DNA from: an uncultured Prochlorococcus sp.
GTDB taxonomy: Bacteria > Cyanobacteriota > Cyanobacteriia > PCC-6307 > Cyanobiaceae
Assembly: GCA_902589115.1 (NCBI GenBank)
Contig: CACIRS010000003.1
Location: 1-64,000 of the forward strand
Direction of reading: 5' to 3'
DNA length: 64,000 nt
Shown here: positions 31,171 through 41,681 of the stretch, in pieces
Layout: the number at the start of each line of letters is the position of its first letter
How positions within the stretch are numbered: the stretch's first letter is position 1
The notes under the pieces: generated by a model
Told to the model about the DNA's origin: nothing
Seen by the model: only the letters and a program-made list of their open reading frames with translations
Databases searched by the model: none
Translations under genes and position numbers: made by a program

Positions 31171-32334
31171 ATGAATAGAACAATAAGAACAAAGATTATT
31201 GGTGCTGGACCAACTGGTATATTATTGGCTGTAGTATTAGCTAAAAAAGGAATTTATGTTGATCTTGTTGACATAAATTCCTTTAAAGAATTAAAAAAAA
31301 GGAGGCGAGCTTACGCAATTACTCAATCATCAAAGGATTTACTGTCATCAATGCAAATATGGGATGAGTTTGAAGCTCTTTCTAATGGTTTCTCGAAACT
31401 TTATGTATGTGATATAGAAATAGATAAAAAAGCTTTATTTAGTAGTTCAGATTTAATAGGTATAGGAAGATCAAAATATGTGGGCTGGATAATAGATCAT
31501 AAGAATTTAATAGAAACTCTGGAGAATATTCTTAAAAACTCTAGAAAAATTGAATTCTTTCAACGAGAAGATAATAATATCACAGATCCAAATTATGATT
31601 TTATATTTGCAGCTGATGGTCCATCTTCTAATGTCAGAAGTTTATTGGAAATAAAAACCTACACTAAAAAATATAAACAGTCATGTTTAACTGCAAAAAT
31701 CTTATTAAGAGGAACATCGCCGCAAAAAGCATATGAAATTTTACATTCAGAAGGTCCTATAGCATTACTCCCATTAGGAGGCGATATGTTTCAGTTAGTA
31801 TGGAGTGCTACATATGAATCATGTTTAAGACGGTCCAAATTATCAGAGCTAGATTTTCTTGATGAATTAACATTAAACCTACCTTATGGTTTAAATCCAG
31901 ACATCCTTATAGATAAAAGAAAAGTCTTCCCACTTGAGATGAATATACCGTATAAACTTACAAAGGGGAAAGTAATTTTAATAGGAGAAAGCGCACATAG
32001 GTTTCATCCGGTAGGTGGCCAAGGCTTAAATTTGTGTTTTAGAGATATAAAACGGATAGTTTATTTAGTTAATAAGGTCCAGAGACATAAACTATCGATT
32101 AAAAAACTTCTAAAATTGTATTCTATCTATACATATATAGATATCCTCCAGGTTGCTATATTAACAGACTCATTAATTATATTTTTCTCAAATAAGCTAA
32201 AAGTTTTTTACCCATTAAGGCATACTATTATGTTTTTATTAAACAGATCACTGTTCCTAAGAAAAATCCTTTTAGGAGCCATGACATACGGTCCAATGAC
32301 ATTTTTGAAATTTCTGTCAGAATTGAGAAAATAA
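31171..32334 (+). CDS. FAD-dependent monooxygenase, UbiH/Coq6-like
   Basis: IIGAGPTGILLAVVLAKKG, GESAHRFHPVGGQGLNLCFRD; MNRTIRTK start preferred. Confidence 0.85.
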   Translation: MNRTIRTKIIGAGPTGILLAVVLAKKGIYVDLVDINSFKELKKRRRAYAITQSSKDLLSSMQIWDEFEALSNGFSKLYVCDIEIDKKALFSSSDLIGIGRSKYVGWIIDHKNLIETLENILKNSRKIEFFQREDNNITDPNYDFIFAADGPSSNVRSLLEIKTYTKKYKQSCLTAKILLRGTSPQKAYEILHSEGPIALLPLGGDMFQLVWSATYESCLRRSKLSELDFLDELTLNLPYGLNPDILIDKRKVFPLEMNIPYKLTKGKVILIGESAHRFHPVGGQGLNLCFRDIKRIVYLVNKVQRHKLSIKKLLKLYSIYTYIDILQVAILTDSLIIFFSNKLKVFYPLRHTIMFLLNRSLFLRKILLGAMTYGPMTFLKFLSELRK

Positions 32335-32344
32335 CCAGTTAACT

Positions 32345-32557
32345 TTGATAACCAGTACTCATCCGCTAAAAGGTCCTTCTCCAGCTATGCTTATTTTTCT
32401 TAAAAAGAGGATAGGCCTTAGTGAAGATGATTTGAATTTGGGTATACGTCAAGCTCAAATAGAACAAGCACCACTCCCTATCGTTCTGTGGAGCTTTGGA
32501 ATTATTAGTCTAAATCAACTACAAATGGTTCTAGATTGGGAAATATATCAATCGTAG
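32345..32557 (+). CDS. DUF2949-like protein
   Basis: LIFLKKRIGLSEDDLNLGIRQAQIEQAPLPIVLWSFGIISLNQLQMVLDW. Confidence 0.75.
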   Translation: MITSTHPLKGPSPAMLIFLKKRIGLSEDDLNLGIRQAQIEQAPLPIVLWSFGIISLNQLQMVLDWEIYQS

Positions 32558-33072
32558 TATATTAGCGAGTAAATAGGTTTATTTAGAGGTAAATTGTTCC
32601 TACCATCAAGGTTAGCTAACTCAGCAATAAAACAATATGCAAGTATATTAATATTTGATTTCATTACTAATTTACTAGCCGCTTGAGCGGTTCCTCCTGT
32701 TGCTAAAATATCATCAAAAATGACTACATTCCTTATACCATTACTAAATTCTTTCTGTATCTCTAGCCTATCTGTACCGTATTCTAGATTGTATTCAACT
32801 GTATATAACTCTCCAGGCATCTTACCAGCTTTCCTCATTGGTATAAAAGAAACTCCTAATTCATAGGCTAATGCACTACCAGCAATAAAACCTCTGGATT
32901 CTATTGCAAGTATTGCGTCTATCTTGATATCAACTAATGCTGTTTTGAAGCTGTCTATTATCTTTTTAAATAAAAAAGGATCTTTATATAATGGATTAAG
33001 ATCTCTATATAATATACCTAACTTAGGAAAGTTAGGTATTGAATTAACATGTGTTTTAAAGTTCAAGACCAA
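32548..33072 (-). CDS. apt: Adenine phosphoribosyltransferase
   Basis: FPKLGILYRDLNPLY, IESRGFIAG, VVIFDDILATGGT PRPP loop. Confidence 0.95.
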   Translation of the reverse strand: MVLNFKTHVNSIPNFPKLGILYRDLNPLYKDPFLFKKIIDSFKTALVDIKIDAILAIESRGFIAGSALAYELGVSFIPMRKAGKMPGELYTVEYNLEYGTDRLEIQKEFSNGIRNVVIFDDILATGGTAQAASKLVMKSNINILAYCFIAELANLDGRNNLPLNKPIYSLIYYD

Positions 33073-33230
33073 AGATGTGATAGAAAAGGTTTTGTGTGCG
33101 ATTTAAAAAAACAACCATAGGCGTCTCTTAAATGGGTAAACTAATGTCATTATTTAGGATGGAAATAAAATTGGTTATTACCCTATCTCAATTAATTATG
33201 CCAACATCACCAGATAAGTAAACTGAGACT

Positions 33231-33758
33231 ATGACTAAACCTACAACTTTAAAGAGAAAGGGTCTCCAAAAATTAGATTTACTTTTACTAGTTATTGAGT
33301 CGTTAGATATAAACGGTAGTGAGTCAATGCTCGTGGTCTCAAGACAAATCGGGATACAGGGCACTTTTCCACATCGCGTTGCCCTTTGGCATTCTCGCTG
33401 CTACAACCCACTTCGACGTTCAACTAGAAGAGGAAAACCGTCGCAAGCAGATACAGAAGCACTTATAAAACTACTTTGTGCAATGGTGGAAAGGCTTTAC
33501 CCAATAATTCGTCAGTTGCTTTCATCAAAAGAACCTCCACAAATAAATAAATCTCGTTGGAATATATTGAATTGTCGTTTAAAAGAATTAATTCAAGATA
33601 GAATGAACACAAATTTGGTTATTGTCCAAAGATTGATAGATCCTCAAAATATTGAAGAATTAACAAAGAAGCTTGTCGTTTCATTAGCCTTTTCTACAGG
33701 TAAAGGAGGAGAGAAACGGTTAAGAGAAAGTTTGAATGATCCAATTTTTATATTTTAA
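33231..33758 (+). CDS. DUF3038-like protein
   Basis: LQKLDLLLLVIESLDINGSESMLVVSRQIG...; paired with a DUF4335-like gene. Confidence 0.75.
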   Translation: MTKPTTLKRKGLQKLDLLLLVIESLDINGSESMLVVSRQIGIQGTFPHRVALWHSRCYNPLRRSTRRGKPSQADTEALIKLLCAMVERLYPIIRQLLSSKEPPQINKSRWNILNCRLKELIQDRMNTNLVIVQRLIDPQNIEELTKKLVVSLAFSTGKGGEKRLRESLNDPIFIF

Positions 33759-33759
33759 T

Positions 33760-34362
33760 ATGTTAAAACAAACTATTTCCTATAACCAGGCCTCAGCAAA
33801 ACTTCAAGTAGAAGGTCTACCAGATAACTCCTCTGGCCATACAGAACAAACAATTGGGATCATTTCCTCTTTTAAACTCCAATTATTAGGGGCTCCTGAT
33901 TTAGAGGGAAAGAAAGAGCATTTGGTTTCTTTGATGTCTGTTTTATTGCCTTACGCCCGTCATTTGATCTCTGGGACATCGTCTTCTTTCATTTCTCCAT
34001 CAAGTCCAATTAGCATTAACCCGCTAAATGGTAGGCACCAATTGATTCTTAGAAGCAGCAAACCTGACATTAAACCACTTGAGTTAATACTTGATCATGC
34101 TGAGCTTTCTGATTTAATACGTTGCCTAGATGATCTTCGAACTGACCCTAGGGTTAAGATTCAATGGGAACTTTCAAACAATATTAGATTTAGAAGAATA
34201 GATATTCCCTTAGTAAGACCAGTATCAAAGAATCTAATTGCGCCATTAATAGCAGCATTGACTTTATCCTTATCAACTTTTTTGTTATTAATGATACAAA
34301 TTCCGAATCCAGAAGAATCAACAGATATACGATCTCAAGATCGATCTCTATTAAATAAATAA
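33760..34362 (+). CDS. DUF4335-like protein
   Basis: Follows DUF3038; LKQTISYNQASAKLQVEGLPDNSSGH; M9 of the ORF chosen as start. Confidence 0.72.
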   Translation: MLKQTISYNQASAKLQVEGLPDNSSGHTEQTIGIISSFKLQLLGAPDLEGKKEHLVSLMSVLLPYARHLISGTSSSFISPSSPISINPLNGRHQLILRSSKPDIKPLELILDHAELSDLIRCLDDLRTDPRVKIQWELSNNIRFRRIDIPLVRPVSKNLIAPLIAALTLSLSTFLLLMIQIPNPEESTDIRSQDRSLLNK

Positions 34363-34546
34363 TTTCCCCTTGACATAAAGGTATAATTGTAAGGTATTAA
34401 CCTAGAATTTTTCTGAATGTATAGGCCTTGTTCATTTATATGCTCTAATAATAGAAATGATATTTATAAACTAGTATTAGCGAGATACAGAAATCTTTTA
34501 TTTAAACTATCAATTAGTAACAGAATAATTTTAGGTTGCATATAAA

Positions 34547-34924
34547 ATGAAATCTCAACGTACTTCCCGTAATGTATTTCGTAATACAACTAAAAAGAAC
34601 AAAACTGATCCAACACGGCAGATAACAGAAGCATTATTAATGCTATCCACAGGTTTTGTATTATTGCTATTGATCAATAAAATACCTCAGAATATAAACT
34701 GGATTGAGACTACAAAAGATAATTGGATAGATCTAATACTTGGGCTTGAAAAGATTTTTGGCGCTTTGTTCTATTTTGTCATGTTAGGCTTAGTCATACT
34801 AGGTATATTTTCTGGATTGATATTAATTTTAGGCGGATCATGGAGAGTTATTAAATTATACGCTAATAAGAAAAATAAAATCAAACGCACTCAATCATCT
34901 CCCTATTTAAAAAAAGATAGATAG
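34547..34924 (+). CDS. Hypothetical two-TM membrane protein
   Basis: Basic N-terminus, two hydrophobic spans. Confidence 0.6.
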   Translation: MKSQRTSRNVFRNTTKKNKTDPTRQITEALLMLSTGFVLLLLINKIPQNINWIETTKDNWIDLILGLEKIFGALFYFVMLGLVILGIFSGLILILGGSWRVIKLYANKKNKIKRTQSSPYLKKDR

Positions 34925-34939
34925 CATGATTTTAATACA

Positions 34940-35323
34940 GTGAAAAGACAAGAAACCACAATATACAATCCATTTTTACTCTGCTTTACATTGTTTTTTG
35001 GATGGTATAGATTTCTTATATTATTTACTGAAGGTTCTCTCGAATGGATTCCTTTAGGACTTGTTCTGCTTATTACGCATATACTTATCATTGTAGGCTT
35101 ATCTAATATATTATCTAAATTTCCATTTTCTCGAAATGTTATTATTACATCACTTATAATAAGAATATTCTTTGCAATTATCATATTTTTATCGTCTTCA
35201 ATAGGATTTATTAATTTTCTATTACTTTTTAATCTAAGAGACTATAGCTCAGCTTTTTTTCCTACGCTTATAGCTATAATCTTTTTTGCAGGAGCCTCAG
35301 TAAGTGTTTACCAAACTAAATAA
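34940..35323 (+). CDS. Hypothetical multi-TM membrane protein
   Basis: Strongly hydrophobic ORF, co-directional. Confidence 0.6.
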   Translation: MKRQETTIYNPFLLCFTLFFGWYRFLILFTEGSLEWIPLGLVLLITHILIIVGLSNILSKFPFSRNVIITSLIIRIFFAIIIFLSSSIGFINFLLLFNLRDYSSAFFPTLIAIIFFAGASVSVYQTK

Positions 35324-35387
35324 TGAAACAACCCATAACTATCTATTATTTATTGATTATGATTAACTTTCTTTTAGAGGTATTTAA

Positions 35388-36026
35388 ATGATTTTAACCG
35401 ATTTAGATCGATCTAAGCTTGATAATAGTAATGATGAGATATTCTATAACAATCCCAAATTTGTTAATCACCTTGATCAAAATTTTAGAAATAGATTAAC
35501 AAAGCTCTACAAAGAGGAAATACCTTTTTCTTCAACAATATTAGATTTAATGAGTAGTTGGATAAGTCACTTACCTAAAGACATTACGTATAATAAAGTT
35601 ATTGGACATGGTCTAAATATGAGCGAGTTGAAATCTAATAAAAGGCTAGATCAATATTGGGTACAGAATTTAAATACAAACTTTATCTTACCCTTGGAAA
35701 GTAATACTATAGATGTTATTTTAATAACAGCTGGATGGCAATACTTACAATATCCTGAATATATAGCATCTGAATTAAAAAGGCTTATAAGCCCAGAAGG
35801 TAAAATAATTATATCCTTTTCAAACAGAGCTTTTTGGCATAAAACACCACGTTTATGGAGACTAGGTAATTATCAAGATCATATTAGTTACATTTCAAGT
35901 ATTCTAGTAAATGAAGGATGGACTTCGCCAAGGTCTATTATAGAAAACTTTCCCTCTACAGGATTATCTAGATTGTTCAAATATTCTTCTGATCCTTTTT
36001 ATTGTGTAATTTCAAAACCAAATTAA
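35388..36026 (+). CDS. SAM-dependent methyltransferase-like protein
   Basis: STILDLMSSWISHLP, VIGHGLNMSELKSN, LPLESNTIDVILITAGWQYL. Confidence 0.75.
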   Translation: MILTDLDRSKLDNSNDEIFYNNPKFVNHLDQNFRNRLTKLYKEEIPFSSTILDLMSSWISHLPKDITYNKVIGHGLNMSELKSNKRLDQYWVQNLNTNFILPLESNTIDVILITAGWQYLQYPEYIASELKRLISPEGKIIISFSNRAFWHKTPRLWRLGNYQDHISYISSILVNEGWTSPRSIIENFPSTGLSRLFKYSSDPFYCVISKPN

Positions 36027-36042
36027 TTTACTAGGTTATTCG

Positions 36043-36525
36043 TTAAATAATCTCAGGATGTTTAGGATCACCTTTAAAAGGCCCTTTGACTCTCGATGTT
36101 ATCCAACCACCATAGTATCCACCATCTTGAGATTTAACAAACTCACCATTAATTGAGCAGGATCTAACCTTTTCTGGATATAGAGAGATATAACCTTTTA
36201 TCTCTTGATAGGCTTCTTTTGGGTTCTTATAATACCATCCAGCATTATAGATAGTTATATTTTCTTCTCTGTTGATTAGATTTATATATGAAGCTATACC
36301 TTTCCATTCACAGTAACTAGATTTTGTATTTTTATAATCTATAATATTATTTGCAAAATAATTTTTTGATATATATATTGTAGGTGCATGAAACGTTTCA
36401 AGTACCCTATAATAGTTATTGCATTCTACTTTAGTTGTTGAAGTTATAAATATTTCTACATTCCCTTTACATTTTTCTAAGGCTGGAGGTCTAGGATAAT
36501 TAGAAACATTTTCTATTATAGGCAT
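36043..36525 (-). CDS. DUF427-like protein
   Basis: SYCEWKGIASYINL, NAGWYYKNPKEAYQEIKGYISLYPEKV. Confidence 0.85.
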   Translation of the reverse strand: MPIIENVSNYPRPPALEKCKGNVEIFITSTTKVECNNYYRVLETFHAPTIYISKNYFANNIIDYKNTKSSYCEWKGIASYINLINREENITIYNAGWYYKNPKEAYQEIKGYISLYPEKVRSCSINGEFVKSQDGGYYGGWITSRVKGPFKGDPKHPEII

Positions 36526-36605
36526 CGTCTTTTAATTTATTTAAACTAAAAAAACTATAGTTTATCTCCTTGAGTTATCATGTTAATGTTTAGATCTATA
36601 AAACT

Positions 36606-36926
36606 ATGAACGGTTTATTCGTCATTAAATTTAGTTCTGAAGACTGTGGCACTTGCCATAGAATGTCCCACTATGACTCGGCAGTATCTAAGGACCTAGG
36701 TTGTGAATTTATTAATGTAATGCTTCAGGATACAGTTGCCTATAGAAAATATCGTAAGATTTTATTGGCAAAATATCCAAATAAGGATGGAATGGGTTGG
36801 CCAACTTATTTAATTGTATCTGATCCAGAAAATGACTATTCTATCCTTGGTGAATTAAAAGGCGGTATGCAAAAGGGAGACTTTCGTAAAAAACTTCAGG
36901 AAATATTATCTAAAATTACCAACTAA
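36606..36926 (+). CDS. Thioredoxin-family protein
   Basis: FVIKFSSEDCGTCHRM CxxC motif, GWPTYLIV cis-Pro. Confidence 0.8.
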   Translation: MNGLFVIKFSSEDCGTCHRMSHYDSAVSKDLGCEFINVMLQDTVAYRKYRKILLAKYPNKDGMGWPTYLIVSDPENDYSILGELKGGMQKGDFRKKLQEILSKITN

Positions 36927-36958
36927 TTACTTTAAGTAAAGTAATTAGTGGTTTTTTT
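36923..36958 (+). terminator. Rho-independent terminator
   Basis: CTAATTACTTT-AAGT-AAAGTAATTAG then GG and T7. Confidence 0.85.
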
Positions 36959-36962
36959 GATA

Positions 36963-37130
36963 CTAACAAACTGGCTGCATGAGCCCACCACCACCTGAAT
37001 CAGAGTCATCATCGTCATTTTCCGCCCCATCTATCGAAAGGAAATAAACGGCTAATGCTATGAAGCTAACTAAAAAACTTACAAAACCAAATGGGAACTG
37101 GACGTTACCTGGATCAATGAACTCCCCCAC
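36963..37130 (-). CDS. Candidate 55-aa small membrane protein (VGEFIDPGNVQFPFGFVSFLVSFIALAVYFLSIDGAENDDDDSDSGGGGLMQPVC)
   Basis: Hand translation from GTG at 37130; one TM span, Asp-rich linker, Gly4; not in the ORF track. Confidence 0.6.
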   Translation of the reverse strand: MGEFIDPGNVQFPFGFVSFLVSFIALAVYFLSIDGAENDDDDSDSGGGGLMQPVC

Positions 37131-37217
37131 CAATCAGATCGCAATTCGAGACAATTTATCGAATATTGAGCCAATTGCGTATTTTTAAGTCCATTTGCTA
37201 AATCGTCTAATGCGTAG

Positions 37218-40200
37218 TTACTTCTTTATCCCTTCGGAGTCACTTGATAATTCCGTTTGTTCGGTTTCTAAGGAATTATTGTTTGTTAAAGATAGTTGTG
37301 TAGACATCTGGGTTAGCCAGTCAATAAGAGTTCCAAGCTGCATTTCGTTGGACAGAGCACCTATACCTCTTGCTGTAACTTTTGCAGTCATCCCTTTAGC
37401 AGATTTATAAATCAATCTTTGATGCAAATGACTGGGGAGACCTTTTCGTAACAGTCTAAATGCAGATTCTTCCATTGGAGTTTCGAGTATTACATTTGGT
37501 TTTTGGAGCTGAATCCTGGAAAATCCACATTTCTTTGCGAGTATTTTTAATTTCATGATTTCAAGGAGACATTCCACTGGACCTGGTAAGGAACCATACC
37601 TTTCTATCCACGCTGATGCTAAATCTAGTAGATCTGGGAATGAAGAACACTCTGTTGCTGACTTGTAAGCAGATATTTTCTCCTGACTATCTAAAATCCA
37701 ATCTCCTGGTATAAAGGCAGTTATTTGAAGGTCTATTTGAGTATCTTCTACCGTTGGTATCTCTTGTCCTCTTATTTCTGCCAAACATTCCTGAAGCATC
37801 TCCATATATAAATCAAACCCAACTGTTTCGATTTGACCAGTTTGTTCGACTCCTAATAAATTACCTACTCCTCTAATTTCCATATCTCTTATAGCTAATT
37901 GGTATCCGCTACCAAGTTGTGCAAATTCCTTAATAGCTCGCAATCGTTGCTTCGCACTGTCACTTAGATTTTCTTCTGACGGGTAAAATAGCCATGCATG
38001 AGCCTGAACACCACTTCTTCCAACTCTCCCCCTAAGTTGATAGAGTTGAGATAATCCTAACTTTTGAGAGTCCTCTATAAGTATCGTATTTACTGTTGGA
38101 ATATCTAGACCACTTTCAACTATAGTTGTACATAATAATAAATCTGCTTCCCCATTATTAAAAGCAATCATAGTATTTTCTAGTTCTCCCTCAGGCATTT
38201 GACCATGAGCTATTAATATTTTTAGTGAAGGCAAACTTTGCTTTATCTTTTCAGAAATCTTTTCTATTCCTTCTATTCTAGGTACAACATAAAAGACTTG
38301 TCCACCTCTTTCTATCTCTTGACTTATTGCACTTCTTACCGTCTGATAGTCTAATGGAGATAGATGAGTTTTAATGGGTCTCCTTTGTGGGGGTGGAGTT
38401 GTAATTAAGCTCATCTCTCTAACACCAGATAAACTCATATATAAAGTCCTTGGTATTGGTGTAGCAGAGAGTGTCAGTACATCTAGATCCTTTTTAATTG
38501 CTTTGATTTTTTCTTTTTGGTTAACTCCAAAACGTTGTTCTTCATCTACTATTAACAATCCTAGATTTTTAAACTTTATGTTTTTGCCGAGTAACTGATG
38601 AGTTCCTATTACAGCGTCTATTGTTCCCTCAATTAATCCTTCAAGAATTACTTTTTTTTCTTTAGCTGTTCTAAATCGATTTAGCAACGATATTTTTATA
38701 GGATAAGGAGCAAACCTATCAGTTAAAGTTCTCCAATGTTGCTGAGCAAGAATTGTAGTAGGGGCTAAAAGAGCAATTTGCTTGCCAGCTGTAATTGCTT
38801 TAAATATTGCCCTAACTGCTACTTCTGTTTTGCCAAAGCCAACATCTCCACAGACTAGTCTGTCCATTGGTTTAGAATCTTCCATATCTTTCTTGACTTC
38901 TTTAACAGCCTTAATTTGATCAGGTGTTGCCTCATATGGAAATGAATCCTCTAATTCAATTTGCCAAGGACCGTCTTTAGGATAAGAGTAACCCTTACAT
39001 TCACTTCTTTCTGCATATAACTTGATGAGATCTAGTGCAATTCGTTTTACGCCTTTTCTAGCTTTCTCTTTAGTTTTAAACCAAGCAGAACCACCCATTT
39101 TATTGATGGTTGGTTTTTGTGAATTTGATGACCTGTATCTTCCTAAACTACTTAGTTGATCTGCTGCTACTCTTAATATTCCATCCAAATATTGAACTAC
39201 TATATAATCTCTAGCTTCGAAATTAATTACAAGTTTTTCAATTTTTATAAATCGACCTATACCATGATTCCTGTGTACTACAAAATCACCCGGTTGCATT
39301 TTATTTGGATTAACCTTATTACTGGCAGCTCCTCTTCTTCTTCGTATATAACCTGTAGAATTTAAACTTTGTTGTCCAAAGAATTCTCTATCGGTAATTA
39401 TAGTTATCTTCCATGGTTGAAGCTCCAATCCTTCTAACTCTGACAAACCATTTGTTTTTAAAGAAGCTGGTGTGTTTTGTTCTATAAGTCTTTCTATAGA
39501 AATATGATCGTAATTATTTGGAATAAACTTACTATAACAATCATGTTCTTCAAGCAATGATACTACTCTAGTTGGCTGAGAGGATATGATCCAAATAGCA
39601 TTTTTTGATTTCTGATAATTCTTAACCAACTCGGCTAATTTACCAAATTGTTTTGGATAACTGTTAATAGATCTGGATGAAAGACTGAATGTATTATGAA
39701 TATTGTTTGATGACGATAATTCTTCTAAATCAAATCCAAAATAACAATCTAGATTCTTTAGTGTTTCTTCGATAGGTTTATCCAAAACTTTTGGAATTAA
39801 TTCTGTAAATTCAGGTGTTTCTTGTTCAAGTTGTTTTTTTATATCTATATAATTTTCTTGTATATGACCTAACCATTGATTAGAATGTGCAATAATCTGA
39901 TCTCTTTCATCAATTACTGTACAAGTATTTTTTGGAAAGTAATCAATTAGAGATGCAGGTTTATTCCATATCGAACCCATAAATCTTGTCATACCTTCTA
40001 TTGAGTTGCCCTCTAAAAGAATATTTAATTGTTCATCGTCTATAACCTTATCTAAATCATTAGGGGTATTTTTTCTTAATTCATTGCAAATTAGGCTATT
40101 GAATCCAGTAGGTGTTATTACTATATATTCAATAGAATCTAAAGACCTTTGACTAATAGGGTCGAATTCTCTTAATTTGTCTATTTCATCACCATATAGC

Positions 40201-40793
40201 TCTATTCTTATAGGATATTCACTGCTAACTGGATATATATCTAGAATGTCACCTCTGCGGCTCCAGGTCCCCTCTTGGTCGACTGATCCAGTCCGAATAT
40301 AACCAAGTTGTGCTAATTCTTTGGTAATACTTTCTAGATTAATTTCTATGCCTTGCCTTAGATCTATGCATTGAGTTTTTAAATAGTTTATATGTGGTAA
40401 ATGCGGTTGTAGCGCTCTTTCAGTTGCTACTATAGCCTTGTTAGATATATTATCCTCACTAATAAGTTCACTTAATACTTGTAATTGTCCCCAGACTATT
40501 TCTGATGTTGGGTCATCCGAGTCATACGGTGAACTTTCACTAGAGGGGTATATTAAAGGATTTTGCCAACCCATTATTTCTAGAAGTGATAACCATCTAG
40601 TGGCTTCCTCTATAGTTGGTACAATTACCAAGAGTGGTCTTTTCTCTTTTCTAGCTATAGCTGTACTTATAAGAGCTTTAGCAGTCTTACTACCTTCGTT
40701 AATTCTTAATCTGTTCTCTCTATCACATCTCTTTATAAGCTCACCAGTTAATCTGTGGTTTTCCAGATGCTTGATAATTGAGCTTAAAGGCAT
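37218..40793 (-). CDS. mfd: Transcription-repair coupling factor
   Basis: 1191 aa; DFVVHRNHGIGRF, CGDVGFGKTEVAVRA, LSATPIPRTLYMS. Confidence 0.98.
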   Translation of the reverse strand: MPLSSIIKHLENHRLTGELIKRCDRENRLRINEGSKTAKALISTAIARKEKRPLLVIVPTIEEATRWLSLLEIMGWQNPLIYPSSESSPYDSDDPTSEIVWGQLQVLSELISEDNISNKAIVATERALQPHLPHINYLKTQCIDLRQGIEINLESITKELAQLGYIRTGSVDQEGTWSRRGDILDIYPVSSEYPIRIELYGDEIDKLREFDPISQRSLDSIEYIVITPTGFNSLICNELRKNTPNDLDKVIDDEQLNILLEGNSIEGMTRFMGSIWNKPASLIDYFPKNTCTVIDERDQIIAHSNQWLGHIQENYIDIKKQLEQETPEFTELIPKVLDKPIEETLKNLDCYFGFDLEELSSSNNIHNTFSLSSRSINSYPKQFGKLAELVKNYQKSKNAIWIISSQPTRVVSLLEEHDCYSKFIPNNYDHISIERLIEQNTPASLKTNGLSELEGLELQPWKITIITDREFFGQQSLNSTGYIRRRRGAASNKVNPNKMQPGDFVVHRNHGIGRFIKIEKLVINFEARDYIVVQYLDGILRVAADQLSSLGRYRSSNSQKPTINKMGGSAWFKTKEKARKGVKRIALDLIKLYAERSECKGYSYPKDGPWQIELEDSFPYEATPDQIKAVKEVKKDMEDSKPMDRLVCGDVGFGKTEVAVRAIFKAITAGKQIALLAPTTILAQQHWRTLTDRFAPYPIKISLLNRFRTAKEKKVILEGLIEGTIDAVIGTHQLLGKNIKFKNLGLLIVDEEQRFGVNQKEKIKAIKKDLDVLTLSATPIPRTLYMSLSGVREMSLITTPPPQRRPIKTHLSPLDYQTVRSAISQEIERGGQVFYVVPRIEGIEKISEKIKQSLPSLKILIAHGQMPEGELENTMIAFNNGEADLLLCTTIVESGLDIPTVNTILIEDSQKLGLSQLYQLRGRVGRSGVQAHAWLFYPSEENLSDSAKQRLRAIKEFAQLGSGYQLAIRDMEIRGVGNLLGVEQTGQIETVGFDLYMEMLQECLAEIRGQEIPTVEDTQIDLQITAFIPGDWILDSQEKISAYKSATECSSFPDLLDLASAWIERYGSLPGPVECLLEIMKLKILAKKCGFSRIQLQKPNVILETPMEESAFRLLRKGLPSHLHQRLIYKSAKGMTAKVTARGIGALSNEMQLGTLIDWLTQMSTQLSLTNNNSLETEQTELSSDSEGIKK

Positions 40794-40862
40794 TTGCTGT
40801 TAACCCGTAAACTAAATGATTTAGTTTTTTCTAATGAGTACATTTTTAATATATTAGAACTT

Positions 40863-41681
40863 TTAATTGATTACTGTCAAATCTCTAGGCTCGTTATTTA
40901 ATAGATCAATAAACTTGTTAAGATCCTCTGTCGATAAGCTATTTCTAGTATTTACGTTAAACCTTTCCATTAATAACGATCTCGCTTGTTGATTTGTCCA
41001 CCCTATTTGTTTTATTATAATATTACTTTTCTCTATAAGAGAATCCCTTTTAAGATTTTTTATACCATCTATATAGGTTGAATCATTCTTTATATCTTTA
41101 ATAGTCTTTAGATACATGATCATAATATTATAATCTGTTATCTTTGTTCTATTAGTTATACCAAGGGATTGATTGAGAAATTCATTTTCTTTATTCTTAT
41201 TCCATCCTAATCGTTTAATATTCGCTTCAATTTCTGTCAAAGCATCACTCCAATCATCAGGAATCTCTTCCATAATAGAATTCGTATCCTTGGTAGTATC
41301 ATCGTTTTGTTTGTTTTGAAGATTATTATTAGAATTTTTAACGTCGGGTTTAGGAGTCTTTATATTTATTTCTTTAGCAACTATTTTCTCGCTAGCGTTA
41401 TTTAATTTATGCTCTGGGTATTCATTCCTTATTCTAGAGAGCATTTTATCGATTGCTCTATTCTCGGCTTCTTCAACACTTGAACCCTCACCAAGTGCAC
41501 TTCCATAGTTAGTATTGTTATCAAAGGCTCTGACTTTAACTATAAATAGACGTTCGTTGGCATGACACAGATCAGAATCAAAAAACATTTGTTTGAAGTG
41601 AGTGCAGAATTTGAGATAATTGTCGAAAGATATTGCTGACGTCTCTGAGAGAGATATATTAAACCTTAATGGATTCAGCAT
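40863..41681 (-). CDS. Hypothetical protein, Asn/Lys-rich
   Basis: Intact ORF; VKVRAFDNNTNYGSALGEGSSVEEAENRAIDKML resembles a dsRNA-binding/Rad52-like N-terminal region only vaguely. Confidence 0.55.
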   Translation of the reverse strand: MLNPLRFNISLSETSAISFDNYLKFCTHFKQMFFDSDLCHANERLFIVKVRAFDNNTNYGSALGEGSSVEEAENRAIDKMLSRIRNEYPEHKLNNASEKIVAKEINIKTPKPDVKNSNNNLQNKQNDDTTKDTNSIMEEIPDDWSDALTEIEANIKRLGWNKNKENEFLNQSLGITNRTKITDYNIMIMYLKTIKDIKNDSTYIDGIKNLKRDSLIEKSNIIIKQIGWTNQQARSLLMERFNVNTRNSLSTEDLNKFIDLLNNEPRDLTVIN

